From: Halosimplex rubrum
GTDB lineage: Archaea > Halobacteriota > Halobacteria > Halobacteriales > Haloarculaceae
DNA: 64,000 nucleotides
Direction: 5' to 3'
NCBI RefSeq assembly: GCF_013415885.1
Contig: NZ_CP058910.1
Span: 2,604,001 to 2,668,000, forward strand
Under the pieces are notes generated by a model. It was not told where the DNA came from. It saw nothing but the letters and a program-made list of their open reading frames with translations, and did no database searches. Position numbers and translations under genes: made by a program. Shown piece by piece: positions 33,017 through 41,739 of this stretch (its first letter is position 1; the number at the start of each line of letters is the position of its first letter).

Positions 33017-33790
33017 ATGTCCGCCTCCGACGGTGTCGGCCGGCGCGTCGAGCAGGTCGTCGCCCGCTACTTCGACGCGCCGCTCCCCGACGGCGAGGGG
33101 CTCCCGGCCTCCGTCGCGCCGCTCCCCGACTGGCTGGAGGACTTGGGTCTCCGACTCGCGTGGCCCATCGCGCTGGTCAACCTCGTCGGCACGCTGTTCG
33201 GTTTCTGGTACTACGCCGGGCAACCCGTCGACCTCGCGCCGCCGCTCCTCGGGGGCCAACTGGGCGCCGCGCCCCTGGCCGCCTACCCGCTCATCCCCGA
33301 TTCGCCGGTCGCGACGCTGTTCATCGGCCTCTCGCTGGTCGCCTGGAAGCTCGATATCGACGCCGGGCCGCTGCACATGCTCGCCTTCTTCGGCTGTATC
33401 AAGCTCGGCCTGTGGACGCCGTTCGTCCAGCTCGTCCTCAACGGCCCCGGCGGCATCGCCGCCTGGCTCTACTGGTTCCTCATCCTCAGCCACCTCGCGA
33501 TGGCCGTCGAGGCGTTCCTGATCCACCGCTACGCCGCGTTCTCGGTGGGGTCGGTCGCCGTCGCGCTCGCGTGGTACGGGTTCAACGACGTGGTCGACTA
33601 CTTCTGGCCGATTCTGGAGGGGCCACACCACACCTGGCTGCGCGCCGAGCCGTTCGTCGCGGCCGGACTCCCCGACCACAGCGTCGCCGCCCACGACCTG
33701 GCCGCGGCCTGGGCGGTCGTGCTCACGCTCGTCGCGACCTTCCTCGCGCTGGCGACCCGCGTCGAGAAGGTGAAACGCGGCGCGTCGTGA
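33017..33790 (+). CDS. DUF1405-family membrane protein
   Basis: A 257-residue protein started at the ATG at 33,017, with about six or seven TM segments. VNLVGTLFGFWYYAGQ, PDSPVATLFIGLSL, FGCIKLGLWTPFV and LWYFL-like aromatic motifs match the DUF1405 family found in haloarchaea and Bacillus. Function unknown. Confidence 0.8.
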   Translation: MSASDGVGRRVEQVVARYFDAPLPDGEGLPASVAPLPDWLEDLGLRLAWPIALVNLVGTLFGFWYYAGQPVDLAPPLLGGQLGAAPLAAYPLIPDSPVATLFIGLSLVAWKLDIDAGPLHMLAFFGCIKLGLWTPFVQLVLNGPGGIAAWLYWFLILSHLAMAVEAFLIHRYAAFSVGSVAVALAWYGFNDVVDYFWPILEGPHHTWLRAEPFVAAGLPDHSVAAHDLAAAWAVVLTLVATFLALATRVEKVKRGAS

Positions 33791-33881
33791 GGCCGGTATC
33801 CCCACCGGCCGGTCGTCGAGAACTCCGGGAAGGAGCTTCCGCGGTCCGAAGCTATACCCCCGGGTCGGCCATGGATGGGGT

Positions 33882-34724
33882 ATGGTATCGTTCAGCGATT
33901 CCGAACGCAGGGCGTTCGCGCGCAACGGCTTTCTCGTGCGCGAGGACCTGCTGTCGCCCGGGCTCGTCGACGACGCTCGCGCCGCGGTCGTCGACGCGAT
34001 GGACGCCGACCCGGACGACCCCGAGGCCCTGATCGGCGCCGGGTACGAGGTGGCGCTGGAGGGCGTCGAGCAGGCGCCGCTGACCGCGATCGCGGAGGCG
34101 CTGTTCCCGGCCGCCGAGGCCCTCGTCGGCGAGGGCGTCCTCGCGCCGCCGGGCGCGGGGATGCAGGTCGCCCTGGAGTTCCCCGACGGTGACGCCGCCG
34201 ACCCGGCCCACGGGCCGAAGACCGTCGACGGCCACCTCGACGGCTACGCCGCCTTCGACGAGAACCCGGAGGTGACGACCTTTCAGCTCGGCGCCGCGGT
34301 CTACTTCGACGACGTGCCCCCTCGCGGCGGCGGCTTCACCGTCTGGCCGGGCTCTCACCGGGTCGCCGCCGAGTACTTCGGCGACCACGCGCTCGAATCG
34401 GTCGGCGGGAAGCCGACCAACTCGGAGCTCCCGGCGACCGGTGAGGCCCCCGACGAGTGGGACTACGACCGCCGCCTGCACGACCAGCGGGACCCCTACG
34501 AGGTCGCGGGGTCGGCGGGCACGGTCGTCCTCTGGCACGGCCTGCTCACCCACGCCGCCGGGATCAACACCGGCGAGCGCGTCCGCATGGCCGGGATCGA
34601 GCGATTCGCCCGCGAGGATATCGACGACGTTCGTCGGGACGCCGCTTCCAATCTCTTCGAGTACTGGCCGGCGATGGCCGGCGTCCCCTTCGTCGAGGGC
34701 GGCGAGCCGATCGTTTCGGAGTGA
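33882..34724 (+). CDS. Phytanoyl-CoA dioxygenase (PhyH)-family oxygenase
   Basis: A 280-residue Fe(II)/2-oxoglutarate-dependent oxygenase-like protein. The metal-binding H-x-D is in DGHLDGYAAFD (about residue 117), GGGFTVWPGSHR is the conserved PhyH segment, and the distal histidine lies in LWHGLLTHAAGIN with the 2-oxoglutarate-binding Arg in GERVRMAG. Substrate unknown. It ends about 40 bases before the low-GC island with the orc fragment. Confidence 0.85.
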   Translation: MVSFSDSERRAFARNGFLVREDLLSPGLVDDARAAVVDAMDADPDDPEALIGAGYEVALEGVEQAPLTAIAEALFPAAEALVGEGVLAPPGAGMQVALEFPDGDAADPAHGPKTVDGHLDGYAAFDENPEVTTFQLGAAVYFDDVPPRGGGFTVWPGSHRVAAEYFGDHALESVGGKPTNSELPATGEAPDEWDYDRRLHDQRDPYEVAGSAGTVVLWHGLLTHAAGINTGERVRMAGIERFAREDIDDVRRDAASNLFEYWPAMAGVPFVEGGEPIVSE

Positions 34725-34762
34725 GTCGTGGGTGGCCCAGTAACCGGGGAGTTCGTCGAACG

Positions 34763-35089
34763 TCAGCCGGTTCGTGGTTCGCGTCGGCGTAGGTGGTCGC
34801 TCAGATTTCGGTCGCGCACGAGTGTGTGGAGCGCCGTGGCGGTCGTATTGTCGGCCATGCAGTCGACGTAGCCCCAGCGAATGCCGAGACTCTCGCGCTC
34901 CAGTTGGGAGAGGACGTACTTCGCGATCGTCGTCTTCCCGGCGCCGTTCGGACCGAAGATTGTGATATTTTCAGCGTGGTCGAACTGGATGGGGGCTAAG
35001 ACGGACGAGAGATGGTCGATCTGCCCCTCTCGGTGGTGTAGATCTCCCGGGACGAATTCCGGGCGGAGAGCACGAGCGTCAGTTATCAC
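34763..35089 (-). pseudogene. 5' fragment of a plasmid-type orc1/cdc6
   Basis: Encodes 108 residues: RALRPEFVPGDLHHREGQID (the conserved Orc N-terminus), then ITIFGPNGAGKTTIAKYVL (Walker A) and WGYVDCMADNTTATALHTLV. Orc1/Cdc6 proteins are normally about 350-420 residues. Walker B, the sensors and the winged helix are missing, and the frame ends in an Arg-rich run at the junction with GC-rich DNA. It cannot be a working initiator. It is unlike the intact Orc1 at 21,389 in its start region. Confidence 0.75.
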
Positions 35090-35495
35090 AGCAGATGACT
35101 ATTATTTACTTTCTTTTAGCTATTAGCCATCCAGAGAGAAAGCTGAATTCGACTGTTCCATAATTGATATATAGTCAACATCCTCTTCGCGCGTATACTT
35201 GCTCTCAGTTTTCTCGTTGGGCGCCCTATTAATATCTGGCTCGGTGTTTTCGTGTCAGAGCTCCGCATTACTGCGGCAGTATCAGTTATAGTTTTCTGGG
35301 TAACGTTGTATCCGTTCGGACAACGGAGTCGCTGGCTCTCCTCCTGCGTTATAGTCTATAACTTCTTGACCGGCATTGGTGAGTTTGTGATGAGATATAA
35401 AATACCTACTCTGAGATTTTCAAGTATAGTGAAACTCCGAGCTGGGGAACAGGATATAAACGTAGAAGGCTTGCAAATACTCAGTAAGTGATCTT
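35090..35495. other. AT-rich stretch without a supported gene
   Basis: About 400 bases between the orc remnant and the channel gene. A GTG-started frame (35,252-35,491, 79 codons) has one hydrophobic stretch but no family or good start signal, so I do not call it. The first 60 bases are probably the old orc promoter region. No repeat or RNA gene was seen. Confidence 0.5.
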
Positions 35496-37193
35496 CTATC
35501 GAGATGCCTGTTTCCCGAGTGAATAAACAAATAGCGCAATCAAGAAGGAGCCAATAAACGATTCAAAAGAGGCAAGCCCCTTGCTAAACCAATTTGATGG
35601 CTGTAAGTCAGCGTATCCCAAAGTAGTGAATGTTATTGAGCTGAAATAGACTGATTCTAGTATTACTTCGGCTAGTTCTAATAATACCTGACGAAGATCC
35701 CCGCTACCCAAAATACTGCTGTAATCAATCATTTCGCTATTGGAATTAGATAGAGAGATTCCACCGATTCGTGGAAGGGGATACAAAAAGGAGCATCCAA
35801 GAATTGTCCCAATTGATAATCCTACGATACGAATTGGTTCCTCACCATATCTAGATGTAGTGTCAAGTAGATAGTTTGTGAGGACATCTACTACACTGTT
35901 ATGTCTCGTTGTATTCGAACTCCTTATTTTACGAATTTTGTGTTTACGTAGCCATCTCATCTCATTAATAAGAAATCTAGACGCTCCCTCTTGATCTCCG
36001 ATTTCATCAGATGCATTCTTGGCTCTCATATAAATCAAGGATTTATCGAGATCATCTAGTCTTTCTAACTCTTCAGAATCTCTCACTAATTCACTCTCCA
36101 CTGTGGACTTTGTCCTAAAGTGATCGAGCACAAACGAATGGAGGTCCCAACCATCATTAGAAAGCTCTTCTCGATATTTTGCAAAGTTCGTCCCCTGAAA
36201 TTCTGTATTATTAAATCGAAAATGACGGAGTAAAGGATACAGAGAGGAACTACCTAGATCTAAATCCCCGAAAGTAGCATTATCGCAGACATACGCAAAG
36301 TAGCCATTGTCATTTGATTCTGGTAGTCTTCCAGAAGATATGTTAGATTTCCTTAGATCAACCACGTGTTTTCCCATAGATTTTGGCCGGAAATCAAAAC
36401 GATCGTATTTACATTCATAAAATGAATTTTGAGCAGGCAATTCTGAATCTTCCATTATTACTTCCTCAAATTCTGACTCTCTTTGAGAATGTCTCTCTTC
36501 CACAACTGTCTGAACACAAGATAGTAACGATCCAGTACAATTTAAAATTGAAAGAGAACTTAGCTCCATATCTGCTAATACAGTCAATCGTCCGAATGTG
36601 CAATTATAAAATCCAAGCGAGAGAGATTCAGTTCGGTTCATGTGGACCTTTTTTCGAAACACGCATCCGTTGAAAATCGCTTTTTCCTGAATAACGGAAT
36701 CTAACATCCTAAAATTATCATCGAACTCTGTGTTTTTGCACTTTATTTTATTTATAGATGCGCTTGAAAATTTTACTTGCCCATTCATTTGCCCGTTCGA
36801 AATATCGACCTCATCAATATCAGCCCCAAGAAATGAGATCTCATTCTGTACATTAGAGTCTGTGATTTCAACTTTCCCATCAATCTCGCAAAAGTCAAAA
36901 TTAAGGAAAGGATCTGACGGTATCTTGTGAGCAAAGAACTGGAATCTTAGCTCGGGTAGTTTTGATCCGAGGAATACGAATCCTCTTTTGTCCTCTGATC
37001 TTATTATATTGATTAACTCTTCATAGATATCGCCCGGCTGAATCCCATTGGCCGACTTCTTCTCCAGAGACATATGAAATATACAATATTCAGACGATTC
37101 ATGAGGTGTATGTTCACAGCTCCACTGTGTACCCTCAATTTCATCGGGAATGTCTCTTTGGTGAGAGTCTGGGAATTGATATTTGCAGACCAT
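35496..37193 (-). CDS. Pentapeptide-repeat protein fused to a two-TM ion-channel domain
   Basis: A 565-residue protein in low-GC DNA. The N-terminus has a Cys/His set that could bind metal (C3, C26-x-H28, C37-x2-H40). Residues about 70-340 are a run of beta-like repeats with a phenylalanine, leucine or cysteine about every fifth residue (as in CKNTEFDDNFRM, NGCVFRKKVHM, YNCTFGRL, FNNTEFQGTNF), a degenerate pentapeptide-repeat solenoid. A charged helical linker (about 360-450) is followed by TM1 (GLSIGTILGCSFLYPLP), a pore loop SITFTTLGYADLQ (about 519-531) and TM2 (SFIGSFLIALFVYSL), the Ion_trans_2 layout. The filter reads TLGYAD rather than TxGYGD. It may be a gated pore; a defence or stress role is speculative. 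Confidence 0.7.
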   Translation of the reverse strand: MVCKYQFPDSHQRDIPDEIEGTQWSCEHTPHESSEYCIFHMSLEKKSANGIQPGDIYEELINIIRSEDKRGFVFLGSKLPELRFQFFAHKIPSDPFLNFDFCEIDGKVEITDSNVQNEISFLGADIDEVDISNGQMNGQVKFSSASINKIKCKNTEFDDNFRMLDSVIQEKAIFNGCVFRKKVHMNRTESLSLGFYNCTFGRLTVLADMELSSLSILNCTGSLLSCVQTVVEERHSQRESEFEEVIMEDSELPAQNSFYECKYDRFDFRPKSMGKHVVDLRKSNISSGRLPESNDNGYFAYVCDNATFGDLDLGSSSLYPLLRHFRFNNTEFQGTNFAKYREELSNDGWDLHSFVLDHFRTKSTVESELVRDSEELERLDDLDKSLIYMRAKNASDEIGDQEGASRFLINEMRWLRKHKIRKIRSSNTTRHNSVVDVLTNYLLDTTSRYGEEPIRIVGLSIGTILGCSFLYPLPRIGGISLSNSNSEMIDYSSILGSGDLRQVLLELAEVILESVYFSSITFTTLGYADLQPSNWFSKGLASFESFIGSFLIALFVYSLGKQASR

Positions 37194-37428
37194 AGCTTTA
37201 GCCTATTTCGTCAATATCATTAATTCTTCGACATTCCGCAAGATATTCTGGTCTCTCATTGGTCGTTAAAATCATTCACCCTCTTGCAGTTCTATATTTG
37301 GATAGAAATGTGAAACGCAGGGCGGGTGGTGATTACGAGGCAACCAGATCTCGACACCTCGGGAACGGTCGACCAACCGGAATAAATTTCGATTACACGT
37401 CTCTCACGAGAAACGCGAAACCCGACCG

Positions 37429-40149
37429 TCAGCCGACGATCAGGATCGCCGACTCCGTCTCGATCATCTCGCCGTCGCCCGAATACGTTCGCGCCTCTTC
37501 GATCTCGTACATCTCCGAATCCAGCTCGACGCCGGCGACGTGCAACTCGCCGTCGACTTCCTCGAACTCACCGCTCTCGATGGCGGCGTCGATGTCGCCG
37601 ACCTGACTCCCGTACTCGGGGCCGACCAGCGAGTAGTCGAGGTCGACGCCGGTGACTTCGGTGGTGACCTCGGGCGCCTCGTCGAGCGTCTCCAGATCCG
37701 CGACGTGCATCGCTTCGGCGACGGCGTCCTCGAAGCCGGCGACGTTGCCGTAGACCTGAACCTGACCCAGATCGGCGTTGAGCGCCAGCCCGTTGTCGGT
37801 CTTGTAGCGCCGCAGCGCGGCGATGACTTCCATCGCCGTCTCGCCGGCTTCCAGATCCGCCTCGTAGCCGCGGGTCTCCGGCCAGTCGACGGTGTGGACG
37901 GAGTCCAGTTCCGCACCGCCCTCGGCGTAGAGGCGCTGCCACAGTTCCTCGGTGACGTGCGGGAGGAACGGTGCGAACAGCTTCAGGAACGTCCGGTGGG
38001 CGGTCAGGAGCGCGTACTCCGTCGAGCGTGCGTCCGCGCCGCCGTCGGCGTCGTCCAGTCGCTGTTTCGCGATCTCCAGGTAGTCGTCGCAGAAGGAGTT
38101 CCAGAAAAAGGAGCGCAGTTCGTTGCGGGCCTTCGAGTACTCGTGGGCCTCGAACTGCTCGGTGAGCGACTCGACGGCGTCGTCGAGTTCGGCGAGCATC
38201 CAGCGGTCGACGGCGGCCAGATCGTCTTCGTCGGGCTCCTCGACCGCGTCGGGCTCGGGGGTCAGCTGGTCGATGAGTCGCGAAGCGTTCCAGAGCTTCT
38301 GGAGCAGGCGCTCGCCGGCTTCGAGGTCGCCCTCCTTGTAGGGGAAGTCGTCGCCGACGGAGGCGCTGGCCGACCAGAAGCGGATGGCGTCGACGGGGTA
38401 CTCCGCCATCACTTCCTCGGGCAGGACGACGTTGCCCCGCGAGGAGGACATCTTCTCGCGGTTCTCGTCCAAGACGTGCCCGTTGATCATGACGCTCTCG
38501 AAGGGCACCTCGCCGGTGTGCTCGTAGCACTTGACGACGGTGTGGAACAGCCAGAACGAGATGATGTCGTGGCCCTGCGGTCGCAGGTCGAACTGGTACA
38601 GCTCCGGCCGCTCCATCGTGAACTCCTCGCGCTCCGCGTCCCAGTCCCAGCCCGCGTTGATGAGCGGGGTCAGCGACGAGGTGGCCCAGGTGTCGAAGAC
38701 ATCCTCCTCGGGGCGAAGCTCGTCGCCGCCGCACTCCGGACAGCTATCGACCGGCGGGTCGTCGGCCAGCGGGTCGACCGGGAGGTCTTCCTTCGCGGCC
38801 ATGACCGTCTCGCCGCAGTCGTCGCAGTACCAGACGGGGATCGGAATCCCGGAGTCGCGTTGGCGGGAGATACACCAGTCCCACTCCAGCCCCTCGATCC
38901 AGTGCTGGTAGCGGGTGAACATCTTCTCGGGGTACCAGTCCATCTCCTCGCCGGCCGCGAGGTAGTCGTCGGTCCGGTCGAGCATCTCGACGTACCACTG
39001 CTCGGTGACGAGGTACTCGACCTCGGTGTCGCAGCGCTCGTGGACCTGAACGGTGTGGTCGTGGTCGCGGCTCTCGACGAGCGCGCCCGCGTCGTCCAGA
39101 TCCTCGATGATGGCCTCGCGGGCCGCCTCGGTGGTCATCCCCTCGTAGTCGCCGGCGAGGTCGGTCATGGTGCCCGACTCGTCGATGGCGATGCGCAGCG
39201 GCAGGTCGTGGGCCTGGTACCACTCGATGTCGGTCTGGTCGCCGAAGGTACAGCACATGACGATGCCGCTGCCGGTCTCCAGGTCGACGCGCTCGTCCTC
39301 GATGATGGGGACCTCCTGGCCGAAGATGGGGACCCGCGCGGTGCCGCCGACGAGGTCGGCGTTGTCCTCGTCGTCGGGGTGGACGAACACGGAGACGCAG
39401 GCCGGCAGGAGTTCCGGCCGGGTCGTCGAGATGGTGAAGGCGGCGTCGTCGTCGGCCTCGCCCGAACCGGTCTCGATGAGGTCGAAGTCGATGTCGTTGA
39501 ACTTCGTGTGTTTGTCCAGGTCCTCCTGTTCGACCTGGGAGATGGCCGTCTCGCAGTCGGGACACCAGATGGTCGGGGCGCGCTGGCGGTACTCCCGGCC
39601 CTGCTCGTACAGGTCGATAAAGGAGAGCTGGGAGATGCGCTGGACGCGCGGCTCGATGGTCTTGTAGGTGTTCGTCCAGTCGATGGACATCGCCAGCGAC
39701 TGCATCTGGTCGGTGAACTCGGACTCGTAGTCCTGGCAGACCTCGCGGCACTTCTCCTGGAACTCCCGACGGGTGTAGTCCTGGTGGCGGATGCCCAGTT
39801 CCTGCTCGGTGAGTCGCTCGGAGGCGATGCCGTTGTCGTCGTAGCCGAAGGGGAAGAACGTGTGCCCGCGGGCCATCCGGTGGTAGCGCGCGGCGAAGTC
39901 CTGCAGGGTGTGGGCGTAGAGGTGGCCCATGTGCAGGCTCCCCGAGACGGTCGGCGGCGGCGTGTCGATGGAGTAGACGAGGTTCGGGTCGACCTCCCCG
40001 TCGGGGTCGTACTCGTAGGTGCCCGCCTCGACCCAGCGGTCCTGCCACTCGGGCTCGACCACCTCGGGGTCGTACTCGCCGGGGAGCGCCGCCTCGGTGC
40101 GGTCGTCGGTCTCGGCCGATCCCGTGCCGTCGTCGCCGTCGGCGCTCAT
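37429..40149 (-). CDS. valS: Valyl-tRNA synthetase
   Basis: A 906-residue class I synthetase. PPPTVSGSLHMGHL carries the HIGH-type motif at residues 73-76. A zinc-like C-x2-C pair occurs in WCPDCE, a second Cys set in YCDDCGE...CPECGGDEL (connective/editing region). The KMSKS-type motif is ENREKMSSSRGN. The C-terminal third is the tRNA anticodon-binding domain (DRWMLAELDDAVESL). The editing domain has the TTRPELLPAC segment specific to ValRS/IleRS/LeuRS. Length is normal. It is a single gene next to the low-GC island; the island's right edge lies within about 235 bases of its stop. Confidence 0.97.
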   Translation of the reverse strand: MSADGDDGTGSAETDDRTEAALPGEYDPEVVEPEWQDRWVEAGTYEYDPDGEVDPNLVYSIDTPPPTVSGSLHMGHLYAHTLQDFAARYHRMARGHTFFPFGYDDNGIASERLTEQELGIRHQDYTRREFQEKCREVCQDYESEFTDQMQSLAMSIDWTNTYKTIEPRVQRISQLSFIDLYEQGREYRQRAPTIWCPDCETAISQVEQEDLDKHTKFNDIDFDLIETGSGEADDDAAFTISTTRPELLPACVSVFVHPDDEDNADLVGGTARVPIFGQEVPIIEDERVDLETGSGIVMCCTFGDQTDIEWYQAHDLPLRIAIDESGTMTDLAGDYEGMTTEAAREAIIEDLDDAGALVESRDHDHTVQVHERCDTEVEYLVTEQWYVEMLDRTDDYLAAGEEMDWYPEKMFTRYQHWIEGLEWDWCISRQRDSGIPIPVWYCDDCGETVMAAKEDLPVDPLADDPPVDSCPECGGDELRPEEDVFDTWATSSLTPLINAGWDWDAEREEFTMERPELYQFDLRPQGHDIISFWLFHTVVKCYEHTGEVPFESVMINGHVLDENREKMSSSRGNVVLPEEVMAEYPVDAIRFWSASASVGDDFPYKEGDLEAGERLLQKLWNASRLIDQLTPEPDAVEEPDEDDLAAVDRWMLAELDDAVESLTEQFEAHEYSKARNELRSFFWNSFCDDYLEIAKQRLDDADGGADARSTEYALLTAHRTFLKLFAPFLPHVTEELWQRLYAEGGAELDSVHTVDWPETRGYEADLEAGETAMEVIAALRRYKTDNGLALNADLGQVQVYGNVAGFEDAVAEAMHVADLETLDEAPEVTTEVTGVDLDYSLVGPEYGSQVGDIDAAIESGEFEEVDGELHVAGVELDSEMYEIEEARTYSGDGEMIETESAILIVG

Positions 40150-40482
40150 CGCGACTCACTCCCTGCGGACGAGTGCGCTCGTGCCCCGAGCGCGGCGGGT
40201 ATCGGGCGGTGCGTGCTGGCTGTGAGTGTCGTGTCGTACATCGGTCTGTCTGGCGGATAGTCGTCGAGCGGTGCGAACGCGGTCAGAATGGAGGTGTGTC
40301 GGGGCTAGGGGGCCCCTACACGTACGGCGGTCGCTACTGCGGACGGCCGGGGCTCGTTCGCGGCGCGAGCGTCGGTTCCGTCGAACGGCCCTGTCATCGG
40401 TAGAGAGTGGTCGAGGGGCGGAAATAACTCTTACGTCATCGCGACACGCCGTCGCGTCGACACGAACTCCGGGTCGCGCCGG
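40150..40482. other. Intergenic region between valS and the ferredoxin gene
   Basis: About 330 bases without a convincing gene. It must contain the valS promoter. The only structure noted is a small dyad TAGGGG-G-CCCCTA at 40,306-40,318. No RNA gene was recognised. Confidence 0.4.
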
Positions 40483-40824
40483 TCAGTCCCCCTCGCTCAC
40501 CGGCCGTTCGTCGGTGTGTTGCCCCCAGAAGCCGGGGAACTTCTCGACGACCAGATCGCCCTCGACGCGGGTCTGACAGGCGAGTCGGAGCCCGGACCCG
40601 GCATCGTGGGGCGGGAAGTCGAGGCGCCAGCGTTCCCGGGCCGTGGGGTCGCTGATCGGGCCGTCGACCGCCACAGCGCAGGTGCCGCAGGTTCCGTGTC
40701 CGCGGCAGTTGGCTCGCGTCGCGGCGCCGTTGTGGGGCACGATACCGGCGTCGAGCAACACGTCACGGAGGACCGCTCCGCGCTCGCAGTCGACCTCCCG
40801 GTCGCCGTATCGGACCGTAGGCAT
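40483..40824 (-). CDS. 2Fe-2S plant-type ferredoxin
   Basis: A 113-residue protein started at the ATG at 40,822-40,824; a longer in-frame start adds an Arg/Pro-rich tail. The cluster ligands are Cys40, Cys46 and Cys49 (NCRGHGTCGTCA, C-x5-C-x2-C) and Cys83 (LACQ), the pattern of [2Fe-2S] ferredoxins. VRYGDREVDCERGAVLRDVLL is the usual first strand and helix. A soluble electron carrier; its redox partner is not adjacent. Confidence 0.88.
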   Translation of the reverse strand: MPTVRYGDREVDCERGAVLRDVLLDAGIVPHNGAATRANCRGHGTCGTCAVAVDGPISDPTARERWRLDFPPHDAGSGLRLACQTRVEGDLVVEKFPGFWGQHTDERPVSEGD

Positions 40825-40912
40825 GGATCGGCGTTGGGGAGCGACCGGCTTACGCGTTCGGACCGGAGCGTCGCGTTCGAACGGCACGTCGGCGCCTCCC
40901 GTTCACTTCCGA

Positions 40913-41623
40913 TCAGCCGCCGAAGGGTCGCTCGTCCGCGAGGTCGAACAGGTGGACGATATCCTCGCGGCCGTAGTGGTCGAGCAGCTCGCGAAGCGAC
41001 CGGAAGGTGAGGGTCTCGGTCGCGCCGGCGTCCGCGAGCGCCAGATATCGCTCGCCAAACACCGGAATATCCTTGTTAGTCACTGCTTCGAGCCCCTGGA
41101 ACTTCCGCGGCCGCAGTTCGTCCAGGTCGATCCCGTGGTCGTAGTCGGCCCAGGGGGTGTCGGCAGTCTCGATGGCGACCTCGGTGCATGCTTCTTCGAG
41201 GCTGGTGTACTCCCCGAACTCGGCCTGGGCCGACGGCTGGATGTCGTCGTGGGTCAGATCCTCCTCCAGCAGCGTGGTGATTCGCTTGTACGGGCCCGTT
41301 CGTTCGGGGCGTTCGCTCATCGCGGCTTCGGCACGGCCGACGAGATGGACGAAGTCGAAGCGTTCCCCGCCGTAGGTGAGGCAGACCTCACCGGGGCGGT
41401 CAGCGATCCACTCGCACGTTCGGTCGACGAGGTCGAGTTCACCGTCGGGGTCGCCGGTCTCCCGGTACAGCATCTCGGTCTCCCGCTCGCCGTCGGGGCT
41501 CTCGTACCCGAGCACGACTGCGAGCAGTTCGAAGTACGCGGAGTCCTGAAAATCGGGCGGTCGCTCGTAGTGGTCGAGCGACGGACTGACCGTCTCGATG
41601 TCGAGGGCGAATCTGCCGGTCAC
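40913..41623 (-). CDS. Predicted 3'-5' exonuclease (RNase H-like DnaQ/PolB-exo fold)
   Basis: A 236-residue protein with the three exonuclease motifs: FALDIETVSP (motif I, D-x-E), LTYGGERFDFVHL (motif II, F-D), and a C-terminal YGREDIVHLFDL (motif III-like, with the Asp). The order and spacing fit the predicted PolB-like 3'-5' exonucleases seen in archaea. Stand-alone, without a polymerase domain. Substrate (DNA or RNA) unknown. Transcribed on the same strand as the ferredoxin gene, about 90 bases upstream. Confidence 0.7.
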   Translation of the reverse strand: MTGRFALDIETVSPSLDHYERPPDFQDSAYFELLAVVLGYESPDGERETEMLYRETGDPDGELDLVDRTCEWIADRPGEVCLTYGGERFDFVHLVGRAEAAMSERPERTGPYKRITTLLEEDLTHDDIQPSAQAEFGEYTSLEEACTEVAIETADTPWADYDHGIDLDELRPRKFQGLEAVTNKDIPVFGERYLALADAGATETLTFRSLRELLDHYGREDIVHLFDLADERPFGG

Positions 41624-41739
41624 GTGCCGATCGAATCCGTTCGACTGTCAAAAGGATACGGATGGTCACGTCGACCCGACTCGCTCCGTCGAAGCCCCGA
41701 CGCGGACCGCGGCGGTCACCGCCACCCGCGACGGATCGA

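Larger units (their letters stand above)
34740..37400. mobile_element. Low-GC island with a broken orc1/cdc6 and a channel gene
   Basis: Base composition falls sharply after the PhyH gene and recovers at valS. The island contains an orc1/cdc6 gene cut after its Walker A region, a 400-base AT-rich stretch without a convincing gene, and a 565-residue pentapeptide-repeat/ion-channel protein. An initiator remnant suggests descent from an integrated plasmid that has decayed. No integrase, transposase or terminal repeat was found, so the ends are only approximate. Confidence 0.6.

Noticed and set aside
35252-35491. Possible 79-residue protein in the low-GC island
   Set aside because: GTG start only, one weak hydrophobic stretch, no start signal or family.
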